From positions 78,761 to 142,760 of the forward strand of contig NW_027192208.1 in the NCBI RefSeq assembly GCF_041956535.1: a stretch of 64,000 nt of DNA, in the 5' to 3' direction. Position 1 is the stretch's first letter; each line of letters starts with the position of its first letter. The DNA is from Calcarisporiella thermophila CBS 279.70. Lineage: Eukaryota; Calcarisporiellomycota. The position numbers and the translations under genes are program-made. The notes below the pieces were generated by a model, which was given only the letters and a program-made list of their open reading frames with translations, had not been told where the DNA came from and searched no databases. Positions 46,771 through 57,471 of the stretch are shown piece after piece.

Positions 46771-48858
46771 ATGAGCCTCCTCGAAATGGCTCGACGCGAT
46801 CGAATTGCGCTGCCAACCCAAAGAGCGAGTGCACTCCGTGATCCCGCCCCATGCATGCCAACCATGCCATTAAAAATGACGGCCGCAGCCGCGGCCTCCC
46901 ATGCTGCGAATGTTCCGCCGAGTATCGTAGACGCGCAAATCTCCGAAGCCGAAAGCCTCATGCACTCTACGCATGCGCTAAGTGCCTGCCAGCGCTGTAA
47001 GCGAAGAAAGGTATGTGCATTCTCTGGCATTGGATTGACATTGCGGCCCATTCTCAACGGCTCATCCATGCTCCCCTAGAATCGGTGCACCATGGAGCTG
47101 CCGTCGTGCTTCCGATGTCGAAAGTCGGGCGACCCGTGCGTCTATCCCGAAGAGCCGTACGACATGGAGGAATTCGTTCAAACCTTCATGCAGCGCATTT
47201 CGCAGACCGCGCGTCGCATGCGCGAGCTCGAGTCCAAGCTTGCCGCCACCAGCCCGAGAATCAGCCAGATTCAAAGCCTGCTGGTGCTACATCAATTTGC
47301 GCTCCAGCATCACTGGAGACTGATCCCGCTCGCCAATGGCCTCCGCATCCACACCAACCTACGCAGCGTGGCGGACCTGTTCCGCTTTATAGAGCACCAG
47401 CTGATGCGCTTTGGCTTCTCGGGCGAGCGGCTGTTTTGTAACATGCCACGGCGCTATATGGCGGCGGGGCGTCTCTCCCAAACATACCTGCGCCACTATG
47501 GGAACCTGTCCACGCAGCTAACGCGCAAGCAGCGGCTCGCCAAGCTGGACCTGGCCCACCTCGTCTCGTCCTATAAATCCGCGCTGGACTCGTTCATCTA
47601 CACCTTTGACGACTGCTCCATCTTCTACCAATCGGTCGATCGCGCGGCATTCATCGACGACTACCGCTCGGGCAGGATGGACCCTTTGCTGAAGTGGTCG
47701 GTGTGGATGTGGATGGCCCATCACGTCTATTTCCAACACCCGAACTCGGATCCAAGCTACTTATTCTTGGCCGACATCGCGCATGAAAAGACGGTGGAGC
47801 TGATGGTAACTGCCCGCCTTTGAGGCCTTGCTTTTTCCACGACTAGCTCTCACACCCGCTTTCCGCCCCTGTAGAGAGAGCGCTTCGACATGCCCTCCCT
47901 GGCCACGGTCATGGCCCACGTATTTCTGTTTCTGGCGAACATGTACGAGGGCAAGGACACCGATCACATCAATCTAGCCATCCAACACCTGGAGATTTTG
48001 CGCGTCAAGTACGAGAACCCCTCCAACTCCCACATAGATGCGCGCAGCCTGGAGACATTTCGACGGGTTGCGTGGGCGGTGTACCTGGTTCATCGCATCA
48101 AAACTCTTTTTTTATTCGGCCCAGGCCGTAATGATATCCCCGTGGACACCATCCCACTCGTCCCAGAGCCTAGGCGCATGCCCCATGAGGCTCTCGAAAT
48201 CGATGCCTATGTATCCTTCATCACCAACACGATGCAAATGACCGGCATGCTTCTTTCAGAGATGCGACTACGATCCGGATACCCCTCCGAAGAGGAGTTC
48301 GCCGCGAAAATGGAACGCAAATTAAAGGATTGCTTTGCCCAACTCCCATCCTACATCACTCAACCGCGCTCCAACGTCCGCTTTGCCGCGAGGTCATTAT
48401 CGGAATACGAGATGGCGCTGTGCCAAGTGTACTTCCCACTGCTTCCTCCCTTGACAAGCTCTCCATCCCAGGTTCCCTCCATCTCCCCCAGGAGCCCTCC
48501 GGCCCCAGCCCCGATCCAACAGCGGGCTCTGGACCTGTGCTCGCAGGCGACTCGTCGTTCTCTCGCGACGATCAAAGGCCTCTTACAACACAAATGTTAC
48601 TGCCAGATGTACGGCCTCTTCCCTCATCTGAAAATGGCTTTTCTGGTGCAGAGCCGCGTATTTTTCCTGTCGACATCTCCGGTGGAGCGCGTCAAAGCCA
48701 TCGAGAGCCTTCACCTCTGTTTGAGTTTAATTCGCACTTGCGCTTCATGCTTGCGAGTGCCTGCGGGGAAAAGCCTATTGCAACAGGTGGAGGAGTTTTT
48801 CGTAGAGCATCTCTCGGACCATCCCGTGTGCGAAGAAAGAATGAACCTGGAGTCCTGA
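46771..48858 (+). CDS. Zn2Cys6 transcription factor C (family member 3 of 3)
   Basis: This is the third Gal4-type regulator of the family. Exons 46771-47010, 47080-47805 and 47875-48858, all phase 0, give 649 aa. After an Ala-rich N-terminus the cluster is C73-x2-C76-x6-C83-x6-C90-x2-C93-x6-C100 (QRCKRRK|NRCTMELPSC). The first intron (GTATGT) lies after the lysine at the same codon as in A and B. TMELPSCFRC is very close to SMELPSCSRC in A. A helix follows (ISQTARRMRELESKL). The middle region has GRMDPLLKWSVWMWM, and the second intron precedes RERFDMPS. Later segments (FRRVAWAVYLVH) match B (FRRAAWMVLLVE). The start is the first ATG in the open frame. Targets are unknown, and no metabolic cluster lies around it. 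Confidence 0.9.
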
Positions 48859-50841
48859 GCACCCCTACATCCATATACCTTTTGACCCCTCAGTGGTAAA
48901 AATAGCTTTTTATTTTCTCCACCATGTATAGATTTTTTTACCTTTGTTTTTTTTCTCCTTTTGTCTTCTTCACATTGTATCAGTTGCTTTAATTGCCAAG
49001 TGTATTTTATATTTATTCTATTGACACATCATTTACATTCATAAATCACTTTGAAATAAAACCCGGCGCTGTCCACCTACTGTGACGGCCCTATGGCTCG
49101 ACGTGCGCTTGAAAAAGGAGATGGGTGAGGATGCTAACCTCTCCTAGCCCCATGCTCTATCCGAGGCGACAATGGTCGTTCCTGCCGTTTTTTGTGTGAT
49201 CGTGGCTAAGTCTTTTGCTATTTTTTGCACTTTAGCGCACTCCACACATGACTCCGAGAGCCAGGGCTCCTGGCGAACGGCTCTGCCTACCCCCCTTCGG
49301 CTAAATCCCGGATCCAGCCAGGAAAAGTCAACCCGGAGCAGACGGAATACAAAGCATGTTATTCACTAATTGCACCTGCCAAGACGGGGAGCAGAATGCC
49401 ACAGCCTCTGAGATGCAGCCCTTGTTAGAGAGTTCAAAACTGGCACCCCAGAGCTGGATCCCCGATGCTGGTTCTTGCTGTGAGGTTAAATATTTATTCT
49501 AACCTAACACGGTTCTCCACAACAAGCGATTGGCCTAGGGGAGGGGTCTTAGCTGGCCCAACCATGATGTAAGAAAGTCTGTATCCCATAGCCAGTGTGG
49601 CTCACTGAGAGCCCCCTTACTCCACACATGCGCAGACGCGTTTCTCCATATGCAGGGTTGAAGCGGCTGCTGACTCATCCTCTTGACATCTTAACACAAG
49701 AACCTTGATGGCTGTGCACTTGTTATTATTAACATGCTTCATAAATGGCAAGCTGACGGCAGAGTTCAGGATTGGCCGAAGCGAAAACTCAGATGGCCAT
49801 GCGAACGAGGGGTTTGATCCGGCCCATATCGGCGGCAGCGTATGGTTGAGCACGAGATTTGAGTCAAGCTTTCAGCAATCCCGCTCAGCCAAAGGCCGTT
49901 AGCATCATCGCCCCGACAATCTCGCCCCATTCCGCGGCGGATGGAAGGGGGGCGGAAGACGTCTGTGTTTCAATTAGAGTTGATTATGCAATAGTGAATC
50001 GCTTCTCGTCGATTAGATTTCGCAACACTGGAGCGAAAGCGCTCCCATGCCAACCCCGCCTGGATCGTGACGTCCCGAGAGGAGGCTTCTGTAGTCATGG
50101 CCCAGACGCAAAGGCTCATTTTAACCTGGCTCCGCTGACGGCTTCTATTCTCGGAGACCGTCTTCCCCATCCGATTTATGGTTTAATCTAAGCATTTCGC
50201 GCTTGAATTGGTGAGTACTCAGCACTTATCAAGGCAAAATGTGCCCTCTCCAGCCAGCTCTCACAGCATGGTAGATGCTTTATTCGAAGCATTTTTTAAT
50301 GCCCTTTGAAAGCCGACTGTATTTAAGATTTGCACTAGCATGTATTTCAGTAGGGATTCATCCGTATCCCTTTGCAAACTTATCTAGTCTCTGTAAAAAA
50401 AAATCTACGACGGCAAAAGATTCAGTTAATATCCCGCTGGAAAGAGTATCCCCATGCTGGTTTGTAGAACAGGGCCAGCTTCTATGAAGGACCTCTTTAT
50501 ATGAATTTAGGCTTGAATGAAACCATGAGCTGAGACCCTTGGTAGTTACTATCACTATCCGTGTGGTAAATGTTGTCAACTTTTTGGCGCACCAATACTC
50601 CGAGTATCGTATTTACGCTAAAGACTCTACGATGACCTTTAGCTTGCTTTAAAGGACGCTCATTTCTGGGCAAATACGCTTCACTGGTCTCATAAATTAG
50701 GTGGCAACTTATTAAACCGAGGCCTAATGGCTCAGGTATATCAATTTTATTTGCCTTGCACTTAGCAGTCACTCTAACCCACTCGTGAGCTGCTGTTCTT
50801 GTAAGCTTGCAAGTGGAGAGCAGAGATTAGCGAGCCTGAAA
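48859..50841. other. Intergenic, no supported gene
   Basis: About 2 kb between Zn2Cys6 gene C and the RPRD1-like gene. Two short frames begin with hydrophobic stretches that look like signal peptides (49172-49369, MVVPAVFCVIVAKSFAIF; 49705-49902, MMAVHLLLLTCFINGKL). Neither has flanking splice sites or a recognisable body, so I do not call them as genes. Confidence 0.45.
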
Positions 50842-52211
50842 ATGTCCCATTTCACAGAATCATCCTTGGTCGAGAAGCTCAATATGCTGAATGATACCCA
50901 GCAATGTATCGGAGTGGTATCACACTGTGAGTAACTCCATCTCATTCTCGTTCCAATTAAGATCTTACGGCAAAACTCTTCTGATCAATAGGGATGGTCT
51001 TTCATCGGAGGAACGCTAAAGACTGTGTTCGGATTTGGGAGCAAGAATTGAGGAAGGGTGTGTGATATCTTGCTGAAAATATCAATCGGGTGTGACCTAA
51101 TCCTAACTAAATGGCTATCTCGTTTTAGTTTCCCCCGCCAAAAAACTCTCTTTTGTATATCTGTGTAATGATGTTTGCCAAATATCACGAAAGAAGGGCA
51201 CCGAGTTTTTGGATGCCTTTCGAGATGTACGCATTGGGTTTCATTGTTTTGCGTTAATGGGATGTATTTTTTTTTTTCTTATGTTATATTTCCGTTAATT
51301 AGGTATTGCCAAGGGCTCTGGAACACGCTTACCGTAAAAACCCACCCGACGTCCAAAAGAAAATAGTTCGTGTCCTGGATGTGTGGAAAGAGAGGCAAGT
51401 GTATCCTGAGGAATTTGTGGAAGCATTGATAGCACGACTTGGGCAAAATAGCAAAAGAGGTTAGATTTTTATTCACAAAACTTAAGGGTCTATGGGTAAA
51501 TAGGTTAATTTTTCTATTATCTAGAGGAAAAGGTCGAAAAGCCCGGTCCTCAACTTGTTCCACAGCCTAAATCACAGGAAAATTCACAAGAAAGCAAAAA
51601 GAGAAGCCGCAGAGAGGTATTTCCTTATCCCTTGGTGTGTCAGAATGGATTGTAATATTCACTTTCCCCTCCTACAGTCCGAACTTTTCACTGTTCTATC
51701 GGAGCTGGAGGAGTCCGATTCGCAAATTGACAAAGTATATAAACAGACGGAGCAGATATGCTCTGCACTAGCCTCCTCGTTTAAAGCCAATAAAGAAGCC
51801 AATGGTAATACAGGCCTGAAGATACCTTGCTTTTGCTACGGAATTCAATAATTAACCTCTCTCGGTTTAGAACTGGGTCAGGATCCAGGCCGCTTTGAGC
51901 CCTTCCTCTTGAATCTTAAGCAACATCTCGAAGGGCAGATCGACAAACGTTCTCAGTTCAGGGAATCCCTTGCATCCCTTGCCAACGAGCAGTCGGACCA
52001 TATTACCCGTGACCGGGCGAAACTCTATCGGCTAGTCGATCTAATCCAAGATATACGCCATTTGAAGAGGGAATATGACAAGCGGTTACCCCAGTATAGT
52101 AGTAGGGGCCAAGTGGAAGCACCCCCTCCTACGTCGAGAAAGATCTCTGATCCAAGAGCCCATGACGGGGGAAAAAAGGTACAGCCTAGGCCACCCGAGA
52201 GAGGAAAGTAG
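50842..52211 (+). CDS. RNA polymerase II CTD-interacting protein, Rtt103/RPRD1-like
   Basis: A CID protein that reads the phosphorylated C-terminal domain of Pol II, acting in termination and CTD phosphatase recruitment. Exons 50842-50926, 50992-51057, 51129-51226, 51303-51459, 51525-51616, 51678-51804 and 51871-52211 give 321 aa, close to the ~326 of human RPRD1B. The CID (about 1-135) follows RPRD1B closely: SSLVEKLNMLNDTQQCI, WMVFHRRNAKDCVRIWEQEL, KLSFVYLCNDVCQISRKKG and VLDVWKERQVYPEEFVEAL. A basic linker (ESKKRSRRE) leads to a coiled coil (VLSELEESDSQIDKVYKQ...LIQDIRHLKREYDKRLPQ), as in RPRD1 dimerisation. The C-terminus is proline-rich and basic. Only three of the seven exons are long enough to appear as sizeable ORFs. 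Confidence 0.93.
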
Positions 52212-53592
52212 GAAAACGGTCGCCACCAACCGTGTCGTTTGCAGTCACTGACTGGAAAGCTACCACTTTGGGCCTGCATACCCTCCACTCTCCCGCACCA
52301 TTCATGGCCCATTCTAGGAGTCGAAAAAGAGAGATCCTATCTCGAGGGTGATCCCAATTTATTGTCATGGTCTATGTACAAGCGATAACTGTTTTTTAAA
52401 ATTATTAGCTGCGATTTCTTTCCTTCCTGCTTCTTTTTTTTTGCTTCTACTTTAGTTCTCTGAAGTTTGGTTTAGTTGATATGGATGTGAATGTGAATGC
52501 GAGTGTAAATACATTTATCTATTCTAGTCTATGAATTTATTATTTTTCGTTGCGGAGAAGAACGACGAATTCAAGCATGCAAGTTCTACATGAACGGGAG
52601 GAATAAAAATGGCTAGACTTGAGGAGGAATCCTCTGGGAGGAAGCGACTATTGTAGGCTTTTTCGTAAATCCCACCTTTACAGGAAATATCTCCACATTC
52701 TGAATGGTTATTTGCCACTGCTGTACTCTTTTATTATTTGCGTACATTCTATCTAAATCGTTCAATTGAGTAGTATACAGGCTCCACCAGCCCAATATGT
52801 CCTTTCAAAATCGGGGCTGCAGGACAAACTGCTCGAAAACCGGCTACGTTTTCTATTTTTTACGCCTCCCTGTAGTTTTTAAAAACCCCAATTTAATATA
52901 TTGAAAGGACGGATGGAGGAGGATAGAGTTAAAACATTGCGGTGCACGAAAATAAAATGAATGTTAGATGCTCCGCATTCTCACAGGAGAACAATACAAA
53001 TCTGGTCAATGTAACGTAATCAAGTAGTCAAGTAAAATATAGTTATGGATTTAGGATTGATTAATCTAAATCCGTTTGACCTTCAGTGTCCGTAACGGAC
53101 CATAGAGAGGAGTAGGGAGGGTTAATGTCAGTGAGCAATACTCGAATGAAATATTCAGTCGCAATGCTATATTCACACAAACTTCTACTACGGTTGAAAG
53201 AGTACTATCCGCCAACGGCGGAGAAATCAATCCTGGTTATTAACAACATTTTCAAGTTAGTAGCAAGTCCTTAGTTTTATAAAAATAAATTTAGATCTCA
53301 ATTTCATTGCATTTTCTCTCAAAATTTTAACACCGTATTTTTCTTAGTAGGCAAGGAATCAATATCCCTCGTAGCCATTTTGGGTTGTACCATTTTTTTT
53401 TTCTTTTCAACGTTTGTAATATGCCCCGAAAAATAGCTGTTGTTGGGAAATAAAATAGAATAGTGTGTTCATGGCAAAAATGGTAAATAAAAAGTCGCGT
53501 TGGGATATAGTACAATATAGGAATGTGACGAAAATAATTAAAAGAATCTAAATGAACTTGGAGCTAAAAAAAAAAAACAATTAAAAATCCAG
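52212..53592. other. AT-rich intergenic convergent region
   Basis: This lies between the 3' ends of the RPRD1-like (plus) and paxillin-like (minus) genes. No coding exon is supported. An 8-base inverted repeat (GGATTTAG...CTAAATCC) at about 53046-53072 is the only structure noted. Confidence 0.5.
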
Positions 53593-55436
53593 CTATCTCT
53601 TCGCCACTCCACACTTTTGGCAGTACACCTTCCCGAGCCTTTCTCTAAAATTCCCATCGACAATCACCTCTTCACACGCACAGCAAACAAAATGTTCCGG
53701 ATGCCACTTTTTACCTAGAGCAGTAATGGCTCGACCCTCAATCGGCATACGACACTTCTCACACACATAACCAAGGTGCATGCGGAAATGTCGCTCGCAA
53801 TAAGGCAGGTTTTGGCGCACAAAAAATCGACCATCCTCAAACGGCTCGAAACAGTCCTAGAAGGTTATACAAACATGAAGCCAAGACTACGACATTGTTA
53901 ATAAAAAAATCCCTACTCACCATACAGACAAAGCATTTCTTGTGCCATTGCCCTCCTATTGCTTGCACATAATCCTCCGTTATCATGATGTTGCAGCGCC
54001 GGCAACGCACTGCAAACTTCTTTGTATGGCATTTTTCGCAGTATGGATGCCCTTCATGGACCATAAACCCTCCAGACTCAAAGGGTGAGCCACATTCTCT
54101 GCAAAAGAAGTGACCAGGATGGTAGGTTTTGCCGAGAGCAGTGAGGCATTGCTGAAAGTTAAAAGGAGAAAAAGTCAACTGCTATTATCAACGCATTCAT
54201 ACAGAAGCGCCCAGCGTTACTTACATCCTCAATCGGCGTCTTGCAGTATTCACATCTCGGACTAAACAGCTCGTGATAATCGACATGACAATAGGGATAC
54301 CCATCTCGTTCATAGTAAGCAATGTGCTCCAGGGATTGTCCACAGTGTTTGCATATGAAATGGTCGGGGTGCCAGCTCTTTCCAAGTGCTGTCACGACGA
54401 TTCCCCGAATATGTTCGCCGCAGCCAGCACATTTCAGGCCGGCAGCTGATAGAGTGCTTGCGATAGGCCGCTTTTCGGCTTCCGCGTCACCCGCAGAGTC
54501 ACCGAAAGAAATGGTGGGGATAGGCCCAACAGATATACTTGGGATAGAGGTCGGTGCTGCATTATCTCCAACGGATATGGATGGTATGGGTGGTTGCGTC
54601 TCGTTTGATTCCATTTGTGCGACTGATGGATATTTCATTGCCGCATTCTTTGCCTGAGGCGTGGTCCATTGCTCGGTCGATTTGTTATCATTGGCGGCCC
54701 CAGCAAACACAGTGCGAGGAGTAGGAGGCAGCCCTTTTTCTGTCGGATCCTCTCTTTTATTGCTGCTTGTGCTAGGGCTGGCCAGAGTCAGATTTGCAAG
54801 CGAAGGCAGGGTGATGTCATTCATTAAGTCATCGATACTTCGATAAGCGCCCCGATCCTCACTTCGGTTTGGTGGCGGTCCTTGTGATTTTGATGGTAGC
54901 TGCCGAGAGACCTGCTCTTTGGGCGGTGATTGTGTGTTTGTAGTGTTCGAGTGTGGTGGCGGCACCGGATGTCGAGCTTGAGAATCGGCAGCGCCAGATT
55001 GCGAAGGGGTTGCTGACGGCATGGGATATTGCCTGCTCTCGCCTGGATCTCTCTCCCCTGCGCTGTACGATAATGATCTTCCCATACCAGTCCCACTGCC
55101 TTGACCCTGCATATCTCCACGAATTATGGGTGGAAATCCTCGCAAGGAACTTGGCTTAGGAGGGGTAGGCAATGGACGGCGACTAGATGGATCAGGATCG
55201 GGGCGCTTGGGTTGGCCATGCGTTGGTGGGCGGGGGCCGGTGAGACTATTACGGTGTGCACGTGGAAGAGGTGCCGTTGTTGAGGAGGAATCTGAGGATT
55301 TTTGTTGTTTGGAAGAGATCGACTTGAGATAGCGATCTAAAAATAAAAAGCGAGTTAGCGCGTTGGGGGGTCCAGGGATCCAAATGGTAGCAAAGAAATC
55401 GTGGTTACCAAGTTCTTCTCTTGTCATGTAGGACAT
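53593..55436 (-). CDS. Paxillin-like protein with four LIM domains
   Basis: A focal-adhesion/actomyosin-ring scaffold of the paxillin/Pxl1 family. Exons on minus: 55436-55409, 55336-54225, 54151-53921 and 53856-53593 (544 aa). About 300 disordered, Pro/Ser-rich residues precede four tandem LIM domains. LIM1 starts at about 310 (CAGCGEHIRGIVVTALGKSW), LIM2 at CEYCKTPIED, LIM3 at CRRCNIMITEDYVQAIGG and LIM4 at CEKCRMPIEGRAITALGKKW. All zinc-ligand positions I checked are Cys or His as expected. Two LD-like motifs are visible: LDRYLKSI at residues 9-16, formed across intron 1, and SIDDLMNDI at about 176. Animal paxillin uses such LD helices to bind FAK and vinculin. The 28-base first exon supplies the ATG, and the splice GAACTTG|AT creates the first LD motif. 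Confidence 0.92.
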
Positions 55437-56244
55437 TCTGCCAAAATAATTATGTATTCTGCTCTGTTCTGCGGGTAGATTAGTAGAGCTTCCTTGGAGT
55501 TGAAATAGAAACTGAGCGCGTCAATCTTGTAAAATCGACGGAACTATTTATAAACTCGCTTGGACAGCTCCGAATTTACCAAGAAAATTTACCAAGTCGA
55601 TCCCCGCCCATAATTCGAGTGCAGAACGCAAAGCAAATAGGCAAGCCAGGTATCTACGAAGTGGGTGCTGAGATATCAAATGCTTTTACTTGGTACCCTC
55701 TAGTTGATTTATTGTTTTCTTCTGTCCGTCATCTTTAATTGGGGCAGAAATATATTATTATGAGAAACCAAAGAGTGACTTTATTTCACTATGATTATCA
55801 AGATGTACAACCCAATTAGTTGCCAATGATACCAATTCTTTTCTATAGACTCAACCACTATCTGATACTATGATCAGCGGAACCTGCGTTTTCTCCTGGT
55901 TAGTTTATGCCAACGGATATCTGGAGAGTAAGAAACATAGAAAATATACCTTGTGTATACTCAAAACAATTGTGCAAATAAGAAATCAAAGGTAAAAAGG
56001 CATTCACCTTTCAATATTGGGCGTGAAGTTTTAACTCATTTCACACATCACTCCAAATATTTATTCAACACTATATTATTTTTCTGGGTGTTTAAACTTT
56101 AAATATTATTGTAAATGTAGCTATTGAGCTAAAGAAAACAATTAAAATACACACTGCTCTTTATAAAAGTATCTAAGAGACGAAAAGAACAGAGGTTCAA
56201 ATCCTGAGGTAAAGTCCACACATGCTAGATTCAAGTTTTAACAT
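55437..56244. other. AT-rich intergenic region, nothing recognisable
   Basis: This holds the promoter of the paxillin-like gene and the 3' flank of the secreted-protein gene. No exon or RNA gene is supported. A GGTTCAAATCC at 56194 resembles a tRNA B box but has no tRNA fold around it. Confidence 0.5.
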
Positions 56245-56493
56245 CTAGTCTGCGATCCCCTGCTTACATTTGACCCTGCCATTGATCTGAGCACAGCATG
56301 CTTCATATTTCTTTACCGAATCCCCCCAATCTTTGGTCCGGCACACATTTCCGTACATAGAGCCTTCAGCCGGAATACAGCAACTTCCATCGTAGTCGGG
56401 CTTAAAGCAAGAGCAAAGGCCGATATCTTTCGCGTAAGCCGGAGCAATAATGGCGACCATCATTAGTAAGAAAAAGACACTTCTAACGGACAT
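56245..56493 (-). CDS. Small secreted cysteine-rich protein (8 Cys)
   Basis: An intronless gene for 82 residues. From the ATG at 56493 the N-terminus is a strong signal peptide (MSVRSVFFLLMMVAIIAPAYA), with the likely cut after AYA. The mature part of about 61 residues has eight cysteines in the order C-x-C, CC, C, CC, C (LCSC, SCCIP, NVCRT, EACCA, VKCKQ), enough for four disulfides. It is small, secreted and Cys-rich, like many fungal effectors, hydrophobins and antimicrobial peptides. The spacing is not that of hydrophobins, where the third and fourth cysteines fall in a different pattern, and I recognise no family. The open frame extends upstream of the chosen ATG, but only this start gives a signal peptide. 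A TATA-like element lies 90 bases upstream. Confidence 0.8.
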   Translation of the reverse strand: MSVRSVFFLLMMVAIIAPAYAKDIGLCSCFKPDYDGSCCIPAEGSMYGNVCRTKDWGDSVKKYEACCAQINGRVKCKQGIAD

Positions 56494-57471
56494 GATGTTC
56501 TTTCTGAATATATCTTGATCTGAGACAGGGTCTGGTGCGATTTTTGTTGCAAAGCTGAGGAGTATCCTCCTAAGGCGACTTTTATAAAAGGAGCCTATAA
56601 AGTTTATTGTAAAAATAGATTTACATTTCCACTTGAACCGCATAAGCCTGCTGCGCCTCTCTAAGTTCGATCAAGTTAATTTTGGACCGCGGAAGGGCTG
56701 ACTCAGAGGGAATGTACATATATATACTTGCTTAAGACAACTTATCTTGGATAAACGAATTTCAGCATTGGAGAGATCCAAGTGAAGCATAGAACGGCCT
56801 TTTACAGATTATTTTACTACTCCTCATTTTAGGCTTACCCAAAGTTGTAAAATATGCGGTGGGACAGGAAGTCCTTGGCAGCGGCCAGATCATACCATCT
56901 TAACCCTCCATATTCTCACCCCATAAATCGTCACGCTTTGCATGGTCATACTTCTGCATCGTTATATCAGGAGTAAAATTGGAAGAATAAAGGCTTTCTT
57001 CTCCAAATACCTGTCTTTAAGGAAGCTAGAATAAGGGCTTTCAATGCCCAAGCTGCGTGGTAGCAAGAGAGCAGGACGTGGGATTCGGTGAACATTGTCT
57101 AAGATCGAGAAACCTCTTTTAGTGAGGTCTGTATTATATGTTGATTGTAACAATATGTTTGCAATATCCGCCAACAGGGAGGGAGTCTGTAAAAATTCTT
57201 TAAAAATTTGAAAATGATCAATGGAACGCCAACTGTTAATGCCATGATATGCAAGGAGACGAAATTTATTGAACTTCTGGCAGGGATGTCAGCTTGTTCG
57301 GAAAAACTTTCAGAAAACGTAGAAATTATATCCGTATCATCCTATTGACCGGACTTCATTTGCTTCAAAAGAAAGGTACTAGTCATATAAATAATGGAAG
57401 GCGCCACGATAGAGTTGGCCCAAAAAAGAACTCAGCCTGTTAAATATACATTACGATAAATACTGTTACAA
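56494..57471. other. Intergenic with a weak P450-like fragment
   Basis: On the minus strand, around 57330-57220, a frame reads SSINFVSLHIMALT. An acceptor at about 57190 then continues TPSLLADIANILLQ and runs to a stop at 56962. The string recalls the I-helix region of fungal cytochrome P450s (INFAxIHTTxxTL), but no heme-binding Cys motif follows, so it is at most a relic. Confidence 0.3.
56581..56590 (-). promoter_or_regulatory. Probable TATA box of the secreted Cys-rich protein gene
   Basis: The minus strand reads CTTTTATAAA about 90 bases before the ATG at 56493. This is a reasonable core-promoter position for a highly expressed secreted-protein gene. Confidence 0.45.

Noticed and set aside
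49172-49902. Two short ORFs with signal-peptide-like starts
   Set aside because: Bodies look random, with no stop-to-stop conservation cue or splice sites; kept only as a note in the spacer entry.
56190-56205. GGTTCAAATCC resembling a tRNA B box
   Set aside because: The T stem does not pair beyond two bases, and no acceptor stem or A box is at the right distance.
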